Below, piece by piece: positions 1 through 10,664 of a stretch of DNA of 64,000 bases. Source of the DNA: Acetofilamentum sp. (GTDB lineage Bacteria; Bacteroidota; Bacteroidia; Bacteroidales; DYOH01); the NCBI GenBank assembly GCA_020720625.1, contig DYOH01000003.1, positions 1-64,000 of the forward strand. Direction: 5' to 3'. A program made the position numbers and the translations under genes. The notes under the pieces were generated by a model. It did no database searches and was not told the DNA's origin. It saw only the letters and a list, made by a program, of their open reading frames with translations. Every line of letters starts with the position of its first letter. The first letter of the stretch is position 1.

Positions 1-74
1 ACAGCATTTTATAAAAATCAACGCTGGCAGGGTTTTTAGACTAGACTCATATATGCTTAAAAAAAGAAAAAACT

Positions 75-2228
75 TTAATCTTCTTCTTGTTCGTCTGCGT
101 AATCTTTTAATAGTTTTTCCTGAACCTCGCCTGGGATTTGAGCATATTCTGCAAATTCCATTGTATAGCTGGCTCTACCACTAGTAATTGAGCTTAAAAC
201 AGTAGAATATCGATACATCTCAGCAAGCGGCACTCTGGCTGCAATCTTTTCAAAACCCTTTTCGCTCGACATACCCATAATAATTGCTCTTCTTCCTTGT
301 AAATCACTCATTACATCACCCATCTTATCACTTTGTACCATTACCTCTACATTATATATAGGTTCCATAATTTTGGGGCTTGCCTTTTTAAAAGCTTCAG
401 AAAATGCTTTGGCGCCTGCCAATTTAAACGAAATCTCGTTAGAATCAACCGGGTGCATTTTTCCATCATACACATAAACTCTAATTCCGCGGGCATAACT
501 ACCTGTAAGCGGACCAAATTCCATTTTCTCCATTATACCTTTTAATATTGCCGGCATAAATCTGGAATCTATAACTCCACCAACAATACAGTTATAATAT
601 ACCAATTTTCCACCCCAAGCCAAGGGATATTCTTGTTTATCTCTAATGTTTACAGTAAGTTCACCTCCGTCTACTTTAAAAGTTTTGGTATCTGGTTTAT
701 TGTCATCATGTGGTTCAATAACCAAATGAACCTCACCAAACTGTCCGGCACCGCCAGATTGTTTTTTGTGTCTGAAATATGCAGTCGCAACTTTTGTAAT
801 GGTTTCGCGATAGGGTATTTTAGGAACTACAAATTCGGTTTCAATTTTATGTTCATTTTCTAAATACCATTTTAAAGTAATTAGGTGAAACTCTCCCTGT
901 CCATGAATAATTAATTGTTTTAGTTCTTTCGAATATTCCAGAATATAAGTTGGGTCTTCCTGTACAATTTTTTGCAGGGCTTCGCCTAATTTTTCATCGT
1001 CAGCTTCGTTTTTCGCTTTTATGGCCGTTCTATATCTTGCACGCGGAAATTTAATTGCCGGAAATTTTACATCAAAATCTTTACCGTTTAATGTATGATT
1101 TGTTTTGGTTTCTTTGAGTTTTACTGTTGCACCAATGTCTCCGGCTTTCAATTCTGTAACTTTTTCTCTGTTTTTACCAGCTACTACAAACAATTGCGAA
1201 AGTCTTTCTTTGTTTTGTCTGAACATATTTACCAAATCATCGCCTTCTTTTATGATGCCCGACATTACTTTAAAGAACAAAACCTCCCCTAAATGATGTT
1301 CTACAGATGTTTTAAACACAAAAATACTTGTCGGATTGGTTTCCGAACATACAACACCAATACCATTCTCGTCTACTGGCGCTTTCGAATCCGAAGGAAG
1401 TGGTGCTGTAGTGGTAATAAAATCCATTAATCTTTGTATTCCCATACTTTTCTTACCCGAAGTACAAAATACCGGAAATATATGTCGGCATTTAAGACCA
1501 ATTCTTATTCCTGCACGCATTTCGTCTTCGTCAAGAGTTCCTTTCTCAAAGAATTTTTCCATCAATTTATCGTCGTTCTCTGCTGCAGTTTCTACTAGTG
1601 CATTATGGTACTCATCGGCCCTGTCTTTTTCTGAATCCGGAATTTCTAAAACATCGCGTTTGCCTTCTTTGTTCCATTTGTACATTTTCATTTTCAATAC
1701 ATCTACTACTGCATCGAAAGCTTCTCCGACGTTTACAGGATACTGAACAACCGTAACTTTAGCTCCGAAAGCATTTTTCGCATCATCGATTGTTTTTTCA
1801 AAGTTCGCTTTATCGTGGTCTAATTGATTAAAAGCCAATATTACCGGTTTATTTAAATTACTGATATGTCTCCACTGAATTTCAGTACCTACTTCAATAC
1901 CTTGTGCAGTATTAATAACCATTATTGCCGCATCTGTTACATGCAAGGCCGAGAACATATTACCCACAAAATCATCAGAACCAGGTACATCAATAAAATT
2001 AATTTTCTTATTATTCCATTCGGCATATAATACCGTAGATAAAACGGAGCTTCCTTGTATGTGCTCAATCTCATGATAATCAGATACAGTGTTTTTTCCT
2101 GCAATATCTCCGCGTCTTTGAACTACTCCCGATTCAAAAAGCATAGCTTCGGCGAGGGTTGTTTTGCCCGAGCCGGAATTTCCTACCAAGGTGATATTTT
2201 TAATTTCATCAGTTTTATAAATCTTCAT
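75..2228 (-). CDS. EF-G-like translation GTPase paralogue (FusA2-like)
   Basis: This 717-residue protein has the full EF-G domain order: GTPase domain (about 1-270), domain II, domain III, an S5-like domain IV and domain V. It differs from the canonical fusA 1.2 kb away at the nucleotide-binding motifs. The P-loop GNSGSGKT (16-23) is intact. The switch II motif reads DVPGS (80-84) where EF-G has DTPGH, so the catalytic histidine is missing. The G4 motif is NQLD (134-137) instead of NKMD. The RGITI of switch I is replaced by QGSSV. This matches the EF-G-like/FusA2 group rather than a broken fusA, because the whole frame is intact. Its exact role is unknown; a stress, ribosome-rescue or recycling role is only inference. 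A candidate minus-strand promoter lies at 2312-2340. Confidence 0.9.
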   Translation of the reverse strand: MKIYKTDEIKNITLVGNSGSGKTTLAEAMLFESGVVQRRGDIAGKNTVSDYHEIEHIQGSSVLSTVLYAEWNNKKINFIDVPGSDDFVGNMFSALHVTDAAIMVINTAQGIEVGTEIQWRHISNLNKPVILAFNQLDHDKANFEKTIDDAKNAFGAKVTVVQYPVNVGEAFDAVVDVLKMKMYKWNKEGKRDVLEIPDSEKDRADEYHNALVETAAENDDKLMEKFFEKGTLDEDEMRAGIRIGLKCRHIFPVFCTSGKKSMGIQRLMDFITTTAPLPSDSKAPVDENGIGVVCSETNPTSIFVFKTSVEHHLGEVLFFKVMSGIIKEGDDLVNMFRQNKERLSQLFVVAGKNREKVTELKAGDIGATVKLKETKTNHTLNGKDFDVKFPAIKFPRARYRTAIKAKNEADDEKLGEALQKIVQEDPTYILEYSKELKQLIIHGQGEFHLITLKWYLENEHKIETEFVVPKIPYRETITKVATAYFRHKKQSGGAGQFGEVHLVIEPHDDNKPDTKTFKVDGGELTVNIRDKQEYPLAWGGKLVYYNCIVGGVIDSRFMPAILKGIMEKMEFGPLTGSYARGIRVYVYDGKMHPVDSNEISFKLAGAKAFSEAFKKASPKIMEPIYNVEVMVQSDKMGDVMSDLQGRRAIIMGMSSEKGFEKIAARVPLAEMYRYSTVLSSITSGRASYTMEFAEYAQIPGEVQEKLLKDYADEQEED

Positions 2229-2311
2229 TTTCTTATTTTTTTAAAATTGAATGATGATAAAATATTTGTGTACTATAAAATTTACAATAATTTAACTAAT
2301 TATCCGGTTGC

Positions 2312-2340
2312 CAAAAATAGTAAAATTTTGATAATTTCAA
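2312..2340 (-). promoter_or_regulatory. Bacteroidota-type promoter for the EF-G-like gene
   Basis: On the minus strand a TTG (2340-2338) is followed after 18 nt by TATTTTTG (2319-2312), fitting the -33/-7 pattern TTG...TAnnTTTG of Bacteroidota. The predicted leader to the start codon is about 75 nt. Confidence 0.5.
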
Positions 2341-2501
2341 ATTTTTTCTTACACAATAATGCATTAGAAACATAAAAATTAGAGTAAGTCTAAATAAGAA
2401 GAATGAAAAGAAATTGTTAAATATGTAAATGCATTATCGACTAAAAAAATAATCTGAGGGATAAAAAACAGAAATTGAAATATTTTATCACTAAAAAAAA
2501 A

Positions 2502-2531
2502 TTGCATGAAAAGAAATTAGTTATATCTTTG
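2502..2531 (+). promoter_or_regulatory. main promoter of the ribosomal protein cluster
   Basis: A TTG at 2502-2504 is followed after 19 nt by TATCTTTG (2524-2531), an exact TAnnTTTG -7 box. Transcription would begin near 2538, leaving a leader of only about 30 nt before the rpsL ATG. There is no room for a structured autoregulatory leader ahead of rpsL. Confidence 0.75.
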
Positions 2532-2567
2532 CACTCCGAATTTCAGAATGAATAAACTATTAGTAAA

Positions 2568-2948
2568 ATGCCTACAATTCAACAGTTAGTTAGAAAGGGT
2601 AGAAAAGAAATAAACGACAAAAGCAAGGCTCCTGCTTTAGATGCATGCCCTCAAAGAAGAGGTGTGTGTGTGCGCGTTTATACAACTACCCCCAAAAAGC
2701 CTAATTCTGCTATGAGAAAGGTAGCCAGGGTTAGACTTACAAACGGGAAAGAAGTAAATGCCTACATTCCCGGCGAGGGACACAATCTGCAAGAACACTC
2801 AATTGTTCTTATACGCGGTGGCAGGGTAAAAGACTTACCCGGTGTAAGATACCACTTAGTTAGAGGAACACTCGACTCTGCTGGTGTAAATGACAGAAAA
2901 CAAGGTCGTTCTAAGTATGGAGCAAAAAGACCTAAAGTTAAGAAGTAA
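2568..2948 (+). CDS. rpsL: 30S ribosomal protein S12
   Basis: The 126-residue protein is a decoding-centre component of the 30S subunit. It carries the invariant [15 protein letters not shown] segment (about 42-56), where streptomycin-resistance changes occur in other bacteria; the lysines have the usual sensitive-type identity. The KDLPGVRYH segment near residue 90 contains the aspartate that is methylthiolated in other species. It is the first gene of the cluster, 13 nt ahead of rpsG. Confidence 0.98.
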   Translation: MPTIQQLVRKGRKEINDKSKAPALDACPQRRGVCVRVYTTTPKKPNSAMRKVARVRLTNGKEVNAYIPGEGHNLQEHSIVLIRGGRVKDLPGVRYHLVRGTLDSAGVNDRKQGRSKYGAKRPKVKK

Positions 2949-2961
2949 AACGTAAACAAGA

Positions 2962-3438
2962 ATGAGAAAGGCAAATCTAAAGAAAAGACCGATCCAGGAA
3001 GATTCTCGTTTTAAAGACAAACTAGTTACTCAGTTTGTTAATAATATGATGGAAAGCGGTAAAAAAAGTGTGGCGTTTCGAATTTTCTACCAAGCAATGG
3101 ACATCATTGAAAGTAGAATGAAAGACGAAACAAAATCAAGCCTCGAAATCTGGAAAAAAGCACTAGAGAACGTTACTCCTTCTGTAGAAGTAAAAAGTAG
3201 ACGTGTTGGTGGAGCTACTTTTCAGGTCCCGACAGAAATTCGCGCGGACAGAAAAGTTTCTATTAGTATGAAAAACCTGATATTATTTGCCCGCAAGAGA
3301 GGTGGCAAATCAATGTCTGATAAACTTGCTGCCGAAATTATGGCCGCATACAACGAAGAAGGTGGTGCTTTTAAGAAAAAAGAAGACACTCACAGGATGG
3401 CAGAAGCAAACAAAGCATTTGCTCATTTTAGATTTTAA
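2962..3438 (+). CDS. rpsG: 30S ribosomal protein S7
   Basis: The 158-residue protein initiates assembly of the 30S head by binding the 3' domain of 16S rRNA. Family-typical segments include VGGATFQVP near residue 90 and the C-terminal [15 protein letters not shown]. Length is normal. It lies between rpsL and fusA as in the classical str operon, with a 26 nt gap to fusA. Confidence 0.98.
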   Translation: MRKANLKKRPIQEDSRFKDKLVTQFVNNMMESGKKSVAFRIFYQAMDIIESRMKDETKSSLEIWKKALENVTPSVEVKSRRVGGATFQVPTEIRADRKVSISMKNLILFARKRGGKSMSDKLAAEIMAAYNEEGGAFKKKEDTHRMAEANKAFAHFRF

Positions 3439-3464
3439 TTTTTATTTGAAGGCGTAAAAAGAAA

Positions 3465-5558
3465 ATGGCAAAGGATTTGAAATTTACCCGGAATATCGGG
3501 ATTATGGCTCACATTGATGCCGGAAAAACTACTACTACAGAAAGAATTTTGTTCTATACCGGTATTACTCACCGCATTGGTGAAGTTCATGATGGAAATG
3601 CCACCATGGACTGGATGGTTCAAGAACAAGAGAGAGGCATCACAATTACATCTGCTGCAACTACTACTTTTTGGAAATATCAAGGGCAGGAATACAAAAT
3701 TAATATTATCGACACTCCCGGACACGTTGACTTTACTGTAGAGGTTGAACGTTCGTTACGTGTTTTAGATGGTGCTGTTGCGGTTTTTTGCGCTGTTGGT
3801 GGCGTAGAACCTCAATCAGAAACCGTTTGGCGTCAGGCAATAAAATACGGAGTGCCAAGAATGGCTTTCGTGAACAAAATGGACCGCACAGGAGCCGATT
3901 TTTTTGGTGTGGTTAACCAAATTCGCGAAAGACTAGGATCAAATCCTATTCCTATGCAAATCCCTATCGGTGCTGAAGATACTTTTAAAGGTGTTATTGA
4001 TCTTATCGAACGTAAAGCAATTGTTTGGGTTGAAGATCAAGAAATGGGAATGAAATATGAGTTACAAGACATTCCCGAAGACTACATCGAAATCACCGAA
4101 GAGTGGAGAGAAAAATTAATTGAAGCTGTTGTCGAATCAGACGACCATTTATTAGAAAAATTCTTCGAAGACCGCGATTCTATTACGGTAGAAGAATTTA
4201 TGGCCGCTACTCGCAAAGCTACAATCGAACACAAGATAGTTCCTGTATTTGCTGGCTCTGCTTTTAAAAATAAAGGTATCCAGCGTTTGCTCGATGGTGT
4301 GGCCGCATTAATGCCAAGCCCTCTCGATATCGAGCAAGTTAAAGGCATTAACCCCGAAACTGATGAGGAAGCCTTTAGAAATGCAGATGATGATGAGCCT
4401 TTATCTGCCCTTGCCTTTAAAATTGCCACCGACAGATTTATCGATAAACTTACATTTATCAGGGTTTATTCGGGTAAATTAACTGCGGGTTCTCAGGTAT
4501 TTAATCCCAGAACAGGTAAAAAAGTAAGAGTCTCTCGTTTATTTCAAATGCACGCCAATAAACAAAATCCGGTTGAATTTATCGGTGCTGGTGATATCGG
4601 TGCGGCAGTTGGCTTAAAAGACATTAAAACAGGTGATACTCTTTGCGACGACGATCACCAAATTGTTTTGGAAAGTATGACTTTTCCTGACCCTGTATTA
4701 GGTATTGCCATTGAACCTAAATCGCAAAACGATTTAGATAAATTAGGCATAGGTATGAGTAAACTCGCCGAAGAAGACCCTACATTTAGCGTTAGATCTG
4801 ACCACGATACTGGTCAAACGGTTATTTATGGTATGGGTGAACTTCACCTTGAAATCCTGATTGACCGCTTAAAAAGAGAATTTAATGTGGAGTGTAATAT
4901 CGGTCAACCACAAGTTACGTATAAAGAAGCAATAACTAAAACCATCGAACATCGCGAAGTATTTAAAAAGCAGTCGGGTGGTAGAGGTAAATTTGCCGAT
5001 ATATATGTAAAAATTGGTCCGGCAGATGCAGGTATTACTGGTTTACAGTTTGTCGACGAAATTAAAGGTGGTTCAATTCCAAAAGAATTTATTCCTTCTG
5101 TAAGAAAAGGTTTCGAAGAAGCAATGGGTAATGGCCCATTAGCAGGTTATCGCTTAGATAGCATGAAAGTCGTTCTTTTCGATGGTTCATTTCACAACGT
5201 GGACTCAGACGCATTATCGTTTGAGTTGGCTGCAAAATATGCTTTTAGAGAAGCCACAAAAAAAGCAGCTCCCGTTTTATTAGAACCAATCATGAAATCG
5301 GAAGTAAGTACACCCGAAGAATATATGGGAGATATTATTGCCGACTTAAACAGAAGAAGAGCCCATATTGATGGTATTGACGATAAAGCAGGTGCAAAAA
5401 TTATCAGAGCTTTTGTTCCTCTTGCCGAAAAATTTGGCTATGTTACCGTATTACGTAACATGTCGAAAGGTCGCGCATCGTCTACAATGGAATTTGCCCG
5501 TTATGAGGAGGTTCCAGGAAATATTGCCAAAAATGTGCTCGAAAAAGTAAACAAATAA
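3465..5558 (+). CDS. fusA: elongation factor G
   Basis: This is the canonical translocase EF-G (697 residues). It has all standard GTPase motifs: [12 protein letters not shown] (P-loop, about 15-26), RGITI in switch I, DTPGHVDF with the catalytic histidine, and NKMD. Domains II-V follow in normal order, ending with the GRASSTMEF segment. It contrasts with the divergently transcribed EF-G-like gene at 75-2228. No tuf gene follows; rpsJ begins 12 nt later, so the str and S10 operons are joined directly. Confidence 0.98.
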   Translation: MAKDLKFTRNIGIMAHIDAGKTTTTERILFYTGITHRIGEVHDGNATMDWMVQEQERGITITSAATTTFWKYQGQEYKINIIDTPGHVDFTVEVERSLRVLDGAVAVFCAVGGVEPQSETVWRQAIKYGVPRMAFVNKMDRTGADFFGVVNQIRERLGSNPIPMQIPIGAEDTFKGVIDLIERKAIVWVEDQEMGMKYELQDIPEDYIEITEEWREKLIEAVVESDDHLLEKFFEDRDSITVEEFMAATRKATIEHKIVPVFAGSAFKNKGIQRLLDGVAALMPSPLDIEQVKGINPETDEEAFRNADDDEPLSALAFKIATDRFIDKLTFIRVYSGKLTAGSQVFNPRTGKKVRVSRLFQMHANKQNPVEFIGAGDIGAAVGLKDIKTGDTLCDDDHQIVLESMTFPDPVLGIAIEPKSQNDLDKLGIGMSKLAEEDPTFSVRSDHDTGQTVIYGMGELHLEILIDRLKREFNVECNIGQPQVTYKEAITKTIEHREVFKKQSGGRGKFADIYVKIGPADAGITGLQFVDEIKGGSIPKEFIPSVRKGFEEAMGNGPLAGYRLDSMKVVLFDGSFHNVDSDALSFELAAKYAFREATKKAAPVLLEPIMKSEVSTPEEYMGDIIADLNRRRAHIDGIDDKAGAKIIRAFVPLAEKFGYVTVLRNMSKGRASSTMEFARYEEVPGNIAKNVLEKVNK

Positions 5559-5570
5559 TTTTAAAAAATT

Positions 5571-5876
5571 ATGGCTCAAAAAATCAGAATTAAATTAAAG
5601 TCTTTTGATCACAATTTGGTTGATAACTCAGCCGAAAAAATCGTGAAGACAGTTAAAGCTACAGGAGCAATGGTTAGCGGGCCTATTCCGCTACCAACAC
5701 ATAAGAGAATTTTTACCGTTTTGCGTTCTACGTTTGTAAATAAAAAATCCAGAGAACAGTTTGAGTTGTCGTCTTTTAAAAGATTAATAGACATATACAG
5801 CTCAACACCAAGAACTATTGACGCATTAATGAAATTAGAGCTACCCAGCGGTGTAGAAGTTGAAATTAAAGTTTGA
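5571..5876 (+). CDS. rpsJ: 30S ribosomal protein S10
   Basis: At 101 residues this is a normal-length S10, with the conserved loop [14 protein letters not shown] (residues 40-53) and the C-terminal [10 protein letters not shown]. It is a 30S head protein and, as NusE, can pair with NusB in antitermination. It opens the S10 part of the cluster, 12 nt after fusA. Confidence 0.97.
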   Translation: MAQKIRIKLKSFDHNLVDNSAEKIVKTVKATGAMVSGPIPLPTHKRIFTVLRSTFVNKKSREQFELSSFKRLIDIYSSTPRTIDALMKLELPSGVEVEIKV

Positions 5877-5896
5877 TAATTTTAAAGAAGGACAAG

Positions 5897-6514
5897 ATGC
5901 CTGGATTAATTGGAAAAAAAATTGGGATGACCTCTGTTTATGATGAAAACGGAAAATATGTGCCATGTACGGTGATAGAAACCGGCCCATGTGTGGTTAC
6001 CCAGATTAAAACTCAGGAAAACGACGGATATAGCGCAGTTCAGTTAGCATTCGACGATAAAAGGGAAAAGAACACAACTGCTCCACTTATCGGACATTTT
6101 AAAAAGGCTAATACAACTCCCAAGCGCAAATTAGTAGAATTCAAAGACGCTCCTGAAGATTGGAAACTTGGTGATGTAATCACCGTTGATTACCTAAAAG
6201 ATGATGTTTTAGTGAACGTTGTGGGATATACCAAAGGCAAAGGATTTCAGGGCGTTGTAAAACGTCATGGTTTTAGTGGCGTAGGTGGCAGCACACATGG
6301 TCAGCATAACAGACTCAGAGCTCCCGGTTCACTTGGTGCTTCTTCTTTCCCCTCTCGTGTATTTAAAGGAATGAGAATGGCCGGAAGAACTGGTAACCAA
6401 AGAACTAAAGTAATGGATTTACGTATTTTAAAAGTTGTTCCTGAACACAACCTGCTTATTGTAAAAGGTTCGGTACCAGGAGCAAAAGGATCATATTTAA
6501 TTATTGAAAAATAA
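5897..6514 (+). CDS. rplC: 50S ribosomal protein L3
   Basis: The 205-residue product starts at ATG 5897 ([15 protein letters not shown]), preceded by an AAGAAGGA Shine-Dalgarno-like sequence. An upstream in-frame TTG at 5873 would overlap rpsJ and add eight non-conserved residues, so I reject it. L3 binds 23S rRNA near the peptidyl transferase centre; the conserved HGQHNR and [13 protein letters not shown] segments are present. Its stop overlaps the rplD start by one base (TAATG), suggesting translational coupling. Confidence 0.97.
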   Translation: MPGLIGKKIGMTSVYDENGKYVPCTVIETGPCVVTQIKTQENDGYSAVQLAFDDKREKNTTAPLIGHFKKANTTPKRKLVEFKDAPEDWKLGDVITVDYLKDDVLVNVVGYTKGKGFQGVVKRHGFSGVGGSTHGQHNRLRAPGSLGASSFPSRVFKGMRMAGRTGNQRTKVMDLRILKVVPEHNLLIVKGSVPGAKGSYLIIEK

Positions 6515-7137
6515 TGGAATTAGCTGTATTAGATATCGCAGGAAAAGATACCGGCAAGAAAGTAGAGCTCAAAGAATCTATTTTTAATATAGAACCCAAT
6601 GAGCATGCTATCTATCTCGATGTAAAGCAATACCTTGCTAATAATCGTCAGGGAACTCATAAATCGAAAGAAAGAAATGAAGTTGCAGGTAGTACACGCA
6701 AACTAAAGCGTCAGAAAGGAACCGGAACGGCCAGAGCTGGTAGCATAAAATCACCTGTTTTTAGAGGTGGTGGTACAATGTTTGGACCAAGACCCAGAAA
6801 TTATCGTTTCAAACTCAACCGAAAATTAAAGCAATTAGCCAGAAGATCTGCTCTCACTCTTAAAGCACAGCAAGGCAGCATTATTCTGCTTTCAAATGTA
6901 GAATTTCAGGAGGTTAAAACTAAAAAAATGGTTGAACTGAAACAAAATTTAAATATTGCAGATAAAAAATCACTTTTAATTTTATCAGAACCAAATAAAA
7001 ACGTATATTTGTCATCGCGAAATTTGCCGGGTTCATTAGTTTTAACTTATTCAGAGTTAACAACTTATGATATCATGAACGCAAACTCGATTCTATTTGA
7101 TGAAAGTGCTCTGCAAAAATTGCAGGAAAATTTGTAA
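6514..7137 (+). CDS. rplD: 50S ribosomal protein L4
   Basis: This is a 207-residue L4 of the exit-tunnel wall. The extended arginine- and glycine-rich loop (about 65-100: GTGTARAGSIKSPVFRGGG, then FGPRPRNY) reaches the tunnel constriction and is well conserved. In gamma-proteobacteria L4 represses its own operon; no leader structure supporting that is visible here. The start overlaps the rplC stop. Confidence 0.96.
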   Translation: MELAVLDIAGKDTGKKVELKESIFNIEPNEHAIYLDVKQYLANNRQGTHKSKERNEVAGSTRKLKRQKGTGTARAGSIKSPVFRGGGTMFGPRPRNYRFKLNRKLKQLARRSALTLKAQQGSIILLSNVEFQEVKTKKMVELKQNLNIADKKSLLILSEPNKNVYLSSRNLPGSLVLTYSELTTYDIMNANSILFDESALQKLQENL

Positions 7138-7149
7138 AAGAAAAAAGAG

Positions 7150-7440
7150 ATGGACATAATTATTAAGCCAATCATAACCGAAAAAATGACGATTCAAGGC
7201 GAAAAGTTGAATCGTTACGGTTTTATTGTAGACAAAAACGCGAACAAAATTGAGATTAAAAATGCCGTAAAAGAACTATACGGCGTTAATGTAGTAAGTG
7301 TAAATACTATTCGCTACAGTGGGAAAAACAAAATGAAGTATACCAAAACAGCTATCGTTCGTGGTACAACAAACGCCTTTAAAAAGGCAATTGTTACTTT
7401 GGTAAAAGGTGATAAAATTGATTTTTATAGCAATATTTAA
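7150..7440 (+). CDS. rplW: 50S ribosomal protein L23
   Basis: The 96-residue protein sits at the tunnel exit, where it forms the docking site for trigger factor and SRP in known ribosomes. The N-terminal [11 protein letters not shown] and the central [17 protein letters not shown] are family-typical. Six bases separate it from rplB. Confidence 0.96.
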   Translation: MDIIIKPIITEKMTIQGEKLNRYGFIVDKNANKIEIKNAVKELYGVNVVSVNTIRYSGKNKMKYTKTAIVRGTTNAFKKAIVTLVKGDKIDFYSNI

Positions 7441-7445
7441 AGAAA

Positions 7446-8270
7446 ATGGGAGTACGTAAATTAAAACCGGTTACTCCGGGACAAAGACATAAGATCGCAA
7501 ATACATTTTCAGAAATTACTACTAATAAACCTGAGAAATCTCTTTTAGAACCCCTTAAAAAATCGGGTGGTAGAAACAATTCGGGACGTAGAACTGCCAG
7601 ATATATTGGTGGCGGACACAAACGTCAGTATCGAATCATCGATTTTAAAAGAGAAAAAGAAGGTGTACCTGCACTGGTAAAAACTATTGAATACGATCCA
7701 AATCGTACGGCTCGTATTGCACTATTGTTTTACAAAGATGGAGAAAAAAGATATATTATCGCTCCAAACGGACTACAAGTAGGTCAGGAAGTAGTTTCGG
7801 GATTAGGTGTTGCCCCGGAAGTTGGAAACAGTATGTATTTATCTGAAGTACCACTGGGAACCATTATTCACAATATTGAGTTACGCCCCGGACAGGGTGG
7901 AATCTTGGCCAGAAGCGCAGGTTCATATGCTCAATTAATGTCAAGAGATGGCAGATACGCCATCATTAAACTACCATCAGGTGAAACCAGAATGATTCTT
8001 ACCACCTGTAAGGCTACTATTGGAAGTGTATCCAACTCAGATCACGGACTAGAAAGAAGTGGAAAAGCAGGTCGTTCGCGTTGGTTAGGTCGCAGACCAA
8101 GAACAAGAGGTGTTGCAATGAATCCGGTAGATCACCCCATGGGTGGTGGCGAGGGTCGTGCTTCAGGTGGACATCCGCGCTCACGTAACGGTATTCTTGC
8201 AAAAGGTCAAAAAACAAGATCACCGAAAAAAGCTTCTAATAAATATATTATTGAACGTCGTAAGAAATAA
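7446..8270 (+). CDS. rplB: 50S ribosomal protein L2
   Basis: The 274-residue protein has an OB-fold and SH3-like core and binds 23S rRNA near the peptidyl transferase centre. The segment [14 protein letters not shown] near residue 225 carries the functionally important histidine of this family. The basic C-terminus ([13 protein letters not shown]) is intact. Spacing to rpsS is five bases. Confidence 0.98.
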   Translation: MGVRKLKPVTPGQRHKIANTFSEITTNKPEKSLLEPLKKSGGRNNSGRRTARYIGGGHKRQYRIIDFKREKEGVPALVKTIEYDPNRTARIALLFYKDGEKRYIIAPNGLQVGQEVVSGLGVAPEVGNSMYLSEVPLGTIIHNIELRPGQGGILARSAGSYAQLMSRDGRYAIIKLPSGETRMILTTCKATIGSVSNSDHGLERSGKAGRSRWLGRRPRTRGVAMNPVDHPMGGGEGRASGGHPRSRNGILAKGQKTRSPKKASNKYIIERRKK

Positions 8271-8275
8271 GAGAA

Positions 8276-8542
8276 ATGAGTCGATCACTTAAAAAAGGAC
8301 CTTATATCAATTTCAACTTGGAGAAAAAAGTTCTCGCATTAAACGAGTCAGGCAAAAAATCCGTGGTTAAGACATGGGCTCGCGCCTCAATGATTTCTCC
8401 GGATTTTGTTGGTCATACGATAGCCGTGCACAACGGTAATAAATTTATTCCGGTATACGTTACCGAAAATATGGTAGGACATAAACTGGGAGAATTTTCA
8501 CCAACTAGAAATTTCCGTGGACACGGGGGTAAAAAGAAATAA
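8276..8542 (+). CDS. rpsS: 30S ribosomal protein S19
   Basis: This is an 88-residue S19 of the 30S head. It begins [11 protein letters not shown], contains the family block [18 protein letters not shown] and ends [17 protein letters not shown]. It forms a complex with S13 near the A- and P-site tRNAs. Length and context are standard. Confidence 0.97.
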   Translation: MSRSLKKGPYINFNLEKKVLALNESGKKSVVKTWARASMISPDFVGHTIAVHNGNKFIPVYVTENMVGHKLGEFSPTRNFRGHGGKKK

Positions 8543-8550
8543 ATAAGAAA

Positions 8551-8556
8551 AAGGAG
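8551..8556 (+). promoter_or_regulatory. consensus Shine-Dalgarno before rplV
   Basis: AAGGAG lies nine bases before the rplV start at 8566. Consensus Shine-Dalgarno sequences are unusual in this phylum and in this window, so this one supports the chosen start. Confidence 0.6.
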
Positions 8557-8565
8557 TAAACAGTC

Positions 8566-9015
8566 ATGGGTAAACGTAAACATTTAAGAGCCGAGAGTCT
8601 CAAAGAACAAAGAAAAACCCAATATTTTGCCATGCTTAGAAATAGCCCTATTTCACCCAGAAAAATGAGATTACTGGCTGATATGATTAGGGGTGTTGAA
8701 GTTAATAAAGCACTTGATTATCTGAGATTTAATAAAAAGCATGCTGCCCGCCCGATGGAGAAATTATTACTTTCGGCCATAGCTAACTGGCAAAGAAAAA
8801 ATGAAGGTATCAGAATCGAAGATACTGAATTGTATGTTTCCAGAGTAATGGTAGATGCTGGCAAAATGTTAAAGAGAATACAACCGGCTCCGCAGGGAAG
8901 AGCACACAGAATTCGCAAACGTTCCAATCACGTTACTTTATTTGTAGATCAATTGCAATATGAAGAAGAATTGGAAACCGCGCTTGAAAGTACAACAGAA
9001 GAATCTACAAATTAA
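8566..9015 (+). CDS. rplV: 50S ribosomal protein L22
   Basis: L22 lines the exit tunnel with its beta-hairpin; the conserved [20 protein letters not shown] block (about 104-123) includes the hairpin tip. The protein is 149 residues, longer than the 110 of E. coli L22. It has a basic N-terminal lead ([16 protein letters not shown]) and an acidic C-terminal tail rich in E, S and T. Such tails are common in Bacteroidota L22. Confidence 0.96.
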   Translation: MGKRKHLRAESLKEQRKTQYFAMLRNSPISPRKMRLLADMIRGVEVNKALDYLRFNKKHAARPMEKLLLSAIANWQRKNEGIRIEDTELYVSRVMVDAGKMLKRIQPAPQGRAHRIRKRSNHVTLFVDQLQYEEELETALESTTEESTN

Positions 9016-9027
9016 GGAATTAATTAG

Positions 9028-9732
9028 ATGGGACAAAAAACAAATCCGATTAGCAATAGATTAGGAATCATCCGCGGATGGGATTCTAACTGGTATGGCG
9101 GAAACAAATACGCCGATAAAATTGCTGAAGACGACAAGATACGTAAATATTTAAATGCACGTTTGGCCAAAGCCAGCATTGCCAAAATTATTATTGAACG
9201 TACTTTAAAATTAATCACCGTAACTTTACACTCGGCACGTCCGGGTATAATAATTGGAAAAGGCGGTGCCGAAGTTGATAAACTAAAAGAGGAACTAAAG
9301 AAAATTACCACAAAGGATGTTCAAATAAACATATTTGAAGTAAAACGTCCAGAATTAGATGCAGTAATTGTTGGTAATAATGTAGCCCGTCAAATTGAAG
9401 GCAGAGTAGCCTATCGTAGAGCAATAAAAACAGCTATTGCCTCAACAATGAGAATGGGTGCAGAAGGTATTAAAATTCAGATTTCAGGTCGTTTAAATGG
9501 TGCTGAAATGGCTCGTGCAGAAATTTACAAAGAGGGTAGAATACCTCTTCACACATTTAGAGCAGATATTGATTATGCCTCTGTAGAAGCGCTTACAAAA
9601 GTTGGATTAATTGGCGTGAAAGTATGGATTTTTAAAGGAGAAGTATACGGAAAAAGAGACTTATCTCCGAACATTGGTTTGAAACAAAATAAAACCAAAA
9701 CAAAAACCAAACAACGCAGCAGTAGAAGGTAA
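9028..9732 (+). CDS. rpsC: 30S ribosomal protein S3
   Basis: The 234-residue S3 contains the KH type II domain with the GxxG loop GKGG (in [15 protein letters not shown], about 72-86). The C-terminal domain follows, with [19 protein letters not shown]. It lines the mRNA entry tunnel of the 30S subunit. The C-terminus ends in a lysine/threonine-rich stretch ([13 protein letters not shown]). Confidence 0.97.
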   Translation: MGQKTNPISNRLGIIRGWDSNWYGGNKYADKIAEDDKIRKYLNARLAKASIAKIIIERTLKLITVTLHSARPGIIIGKGGAEVDKLKEELKKITTKDVQINIFEVKRPELDAVIVGNNVARQIEGRVAYRRAIKTAIASTMRMGAEGIKIQISGRLNGAEMARAEIYKEGRIPLHTFRADIDYASVEALTKVGLIGVKVWIFKGEVYGKRDLSPNIGLKQNKTKTKTKQRSSRR

Positions 9733-9758
9733 AAAATTACAGTTAATAGTGTAAAGAA

Positions 9759-10193
9759 ATGTTACAGCCCAAGAAAGTAAAATTTAGAAAGCGTCAAAAA
9801 GGCAAAATGAAAGGCGAAGCCCAGCGAGGACATGAGCTGGCATTTGGTTCTTTTGGGATTAAAGCCTTAGAATCAGCTTGGATAACAGGACGGCAGATTG
9901 AAGCTGCACGTCAGGCCGTAACACGTTATATGAAACGTGAAGGTCAGATTTGGATTCGCATTTTTCCTGATAAACCCATTACCAAGAAACCTGCAGAGGT
10001 TCGTATGGGTAAAGGAAAAGGTGCCCCCGAGATGTTTGTTGCCCCTGTTACACCGGGTAGAATACTATTTGAGGCCGAAGGTGTTCCTTTAGAAATTGCC
10101 AAGGAAGCACTTCGTTTAGCAGCTCAAAAATTACCAATCACAACCAAATTTGTGATGAGAAGAGATTATGTTGAATCATCAAAATCTGAATAA
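9759..10193 (+). CDS. rplP: 50S ribosomal protein L16
   Basis: This 144-residue protein organises the A-site tRNA elbow region of the 50S subunit. Signature segments are [32 protein letters not shown] and [10 protein letters not shown]. The arginine hydroxylated in some species lies in this last region. The rpmC ATG overlaps its stop codon by one base, so the pair is probably translationally coupled. Confidence 0.97.
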   Translation: MLQPKKVKFRKRQKGKMKGEAQRGHELAFGSFGIKALESAWITGRQIEAARQAVTRYMKREGQIWIRIFPDKPITKKPAEVRMGKGKGAPEMFVAPVTPGRILFEAEGVPLEIAKEALRLAAQKLPITTKFVMRRDYVESSKSE

Positions 10194-10393
10194 TGAAAAC
10201 CTCAGAAATCAGAGAACTTAGCACTCCGGAGTTATTAGAGAGAATTGATGAAGAGAAAGCCAAAATGGTGCGTATGAAATTAAATCATACTGTTTCTCCT
10301 CTTGATAACCCAATGCAAATACGTCATCTTCGCAAAACAATCGCTAAAATGATGACTGAAAAACGTAGAAGAGAACTTAATAAGGAAGATTAA
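10193..10393 (+). CDS. rpmC: 50S ribosomal protein L29
   Basis: L29 is a small two-helix protein (66 residues) at the tunnel exit beside L23. The [10 protein letters not shown] and [14 protein letters not shown] helices are typical. It overlaps the rplP stop by one base and is followed by rpsQ after five bases. Confidence 0.95.
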   Translation: MKTSEIRELSTPELLERIDEEKAKMVRMKLNHTVSPLDNPMQIRHLRKTIAKMMTEKRRRELNKED

Positions 10394-10398
10394 GTAGA

Positions 10399-10662
10399 AT
10401 GGAAAAACCAGTTAGAAATTTAAGAAAAGAAAGAGTGGGCATCGTTGTAAGCAACAAAATGGATAAATCCATCGTAGTAGCTGTAAAGCGCAAAATGCGT
10501 CATTCAATTTATGGTAAATTTATCAATAAAACTACCAAATTGATGGCTCACGACGAAAAAGGAGATGCCAATGTAGGGGATAAAGTCCGGTTAATGGAAA
10601 CTCGTCCGCTAAGCAAAAACAAAAGATGGAGATTAGTAGAAATCGTTGAAAGAGTTAAGTAA
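10399..10662 (+). CDS. rpsQ: 30S ribosomal protein S17
   Basis: The 87-residue OB-fold protein binds 16S rRNA early in 30S assembly. It carries the family signature [18 protein letters not shown] (about 13-30) and [18 protein letters not shown]. The ATG of rplN follows two bases after its stop. Confidence 0.97.
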   Translation: MEKPVRNLRKERVGIVVSNKMDKSIVVAVKRKMRHSIYGKFINKTTKLMAHDEKGDANVGDKVRLMETRPLSKNKRWRLVEIVERVK

Positions 10663-10664
10663 TC

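Larger units (their letters stand above)
2229..2567. other. divergent intergenic region between EF-G paralogue and rpsL
   Basis: This AT-rich stretch holds two candidate divergent promoters, one for the minus-strand EF-G-like gene (2312-2340) and one for rpsL (2502-2531). I see no convincing small gene, RNA or long leader in it. Confidence 0.6.

Noticed and set aside
5873..5896. Upstream TTG start for L3
   Set aside because: It would overlap rpsJ and add residues outside the conserved L3 N-terminus; ATG 5897 has a Shine-Dalgarno-like sequence.
8718..9311. Open frames antisense to rplV and rpsC
   Set aside because: They are shadows of highly conserved ribosomal genes and show no family resemblance.
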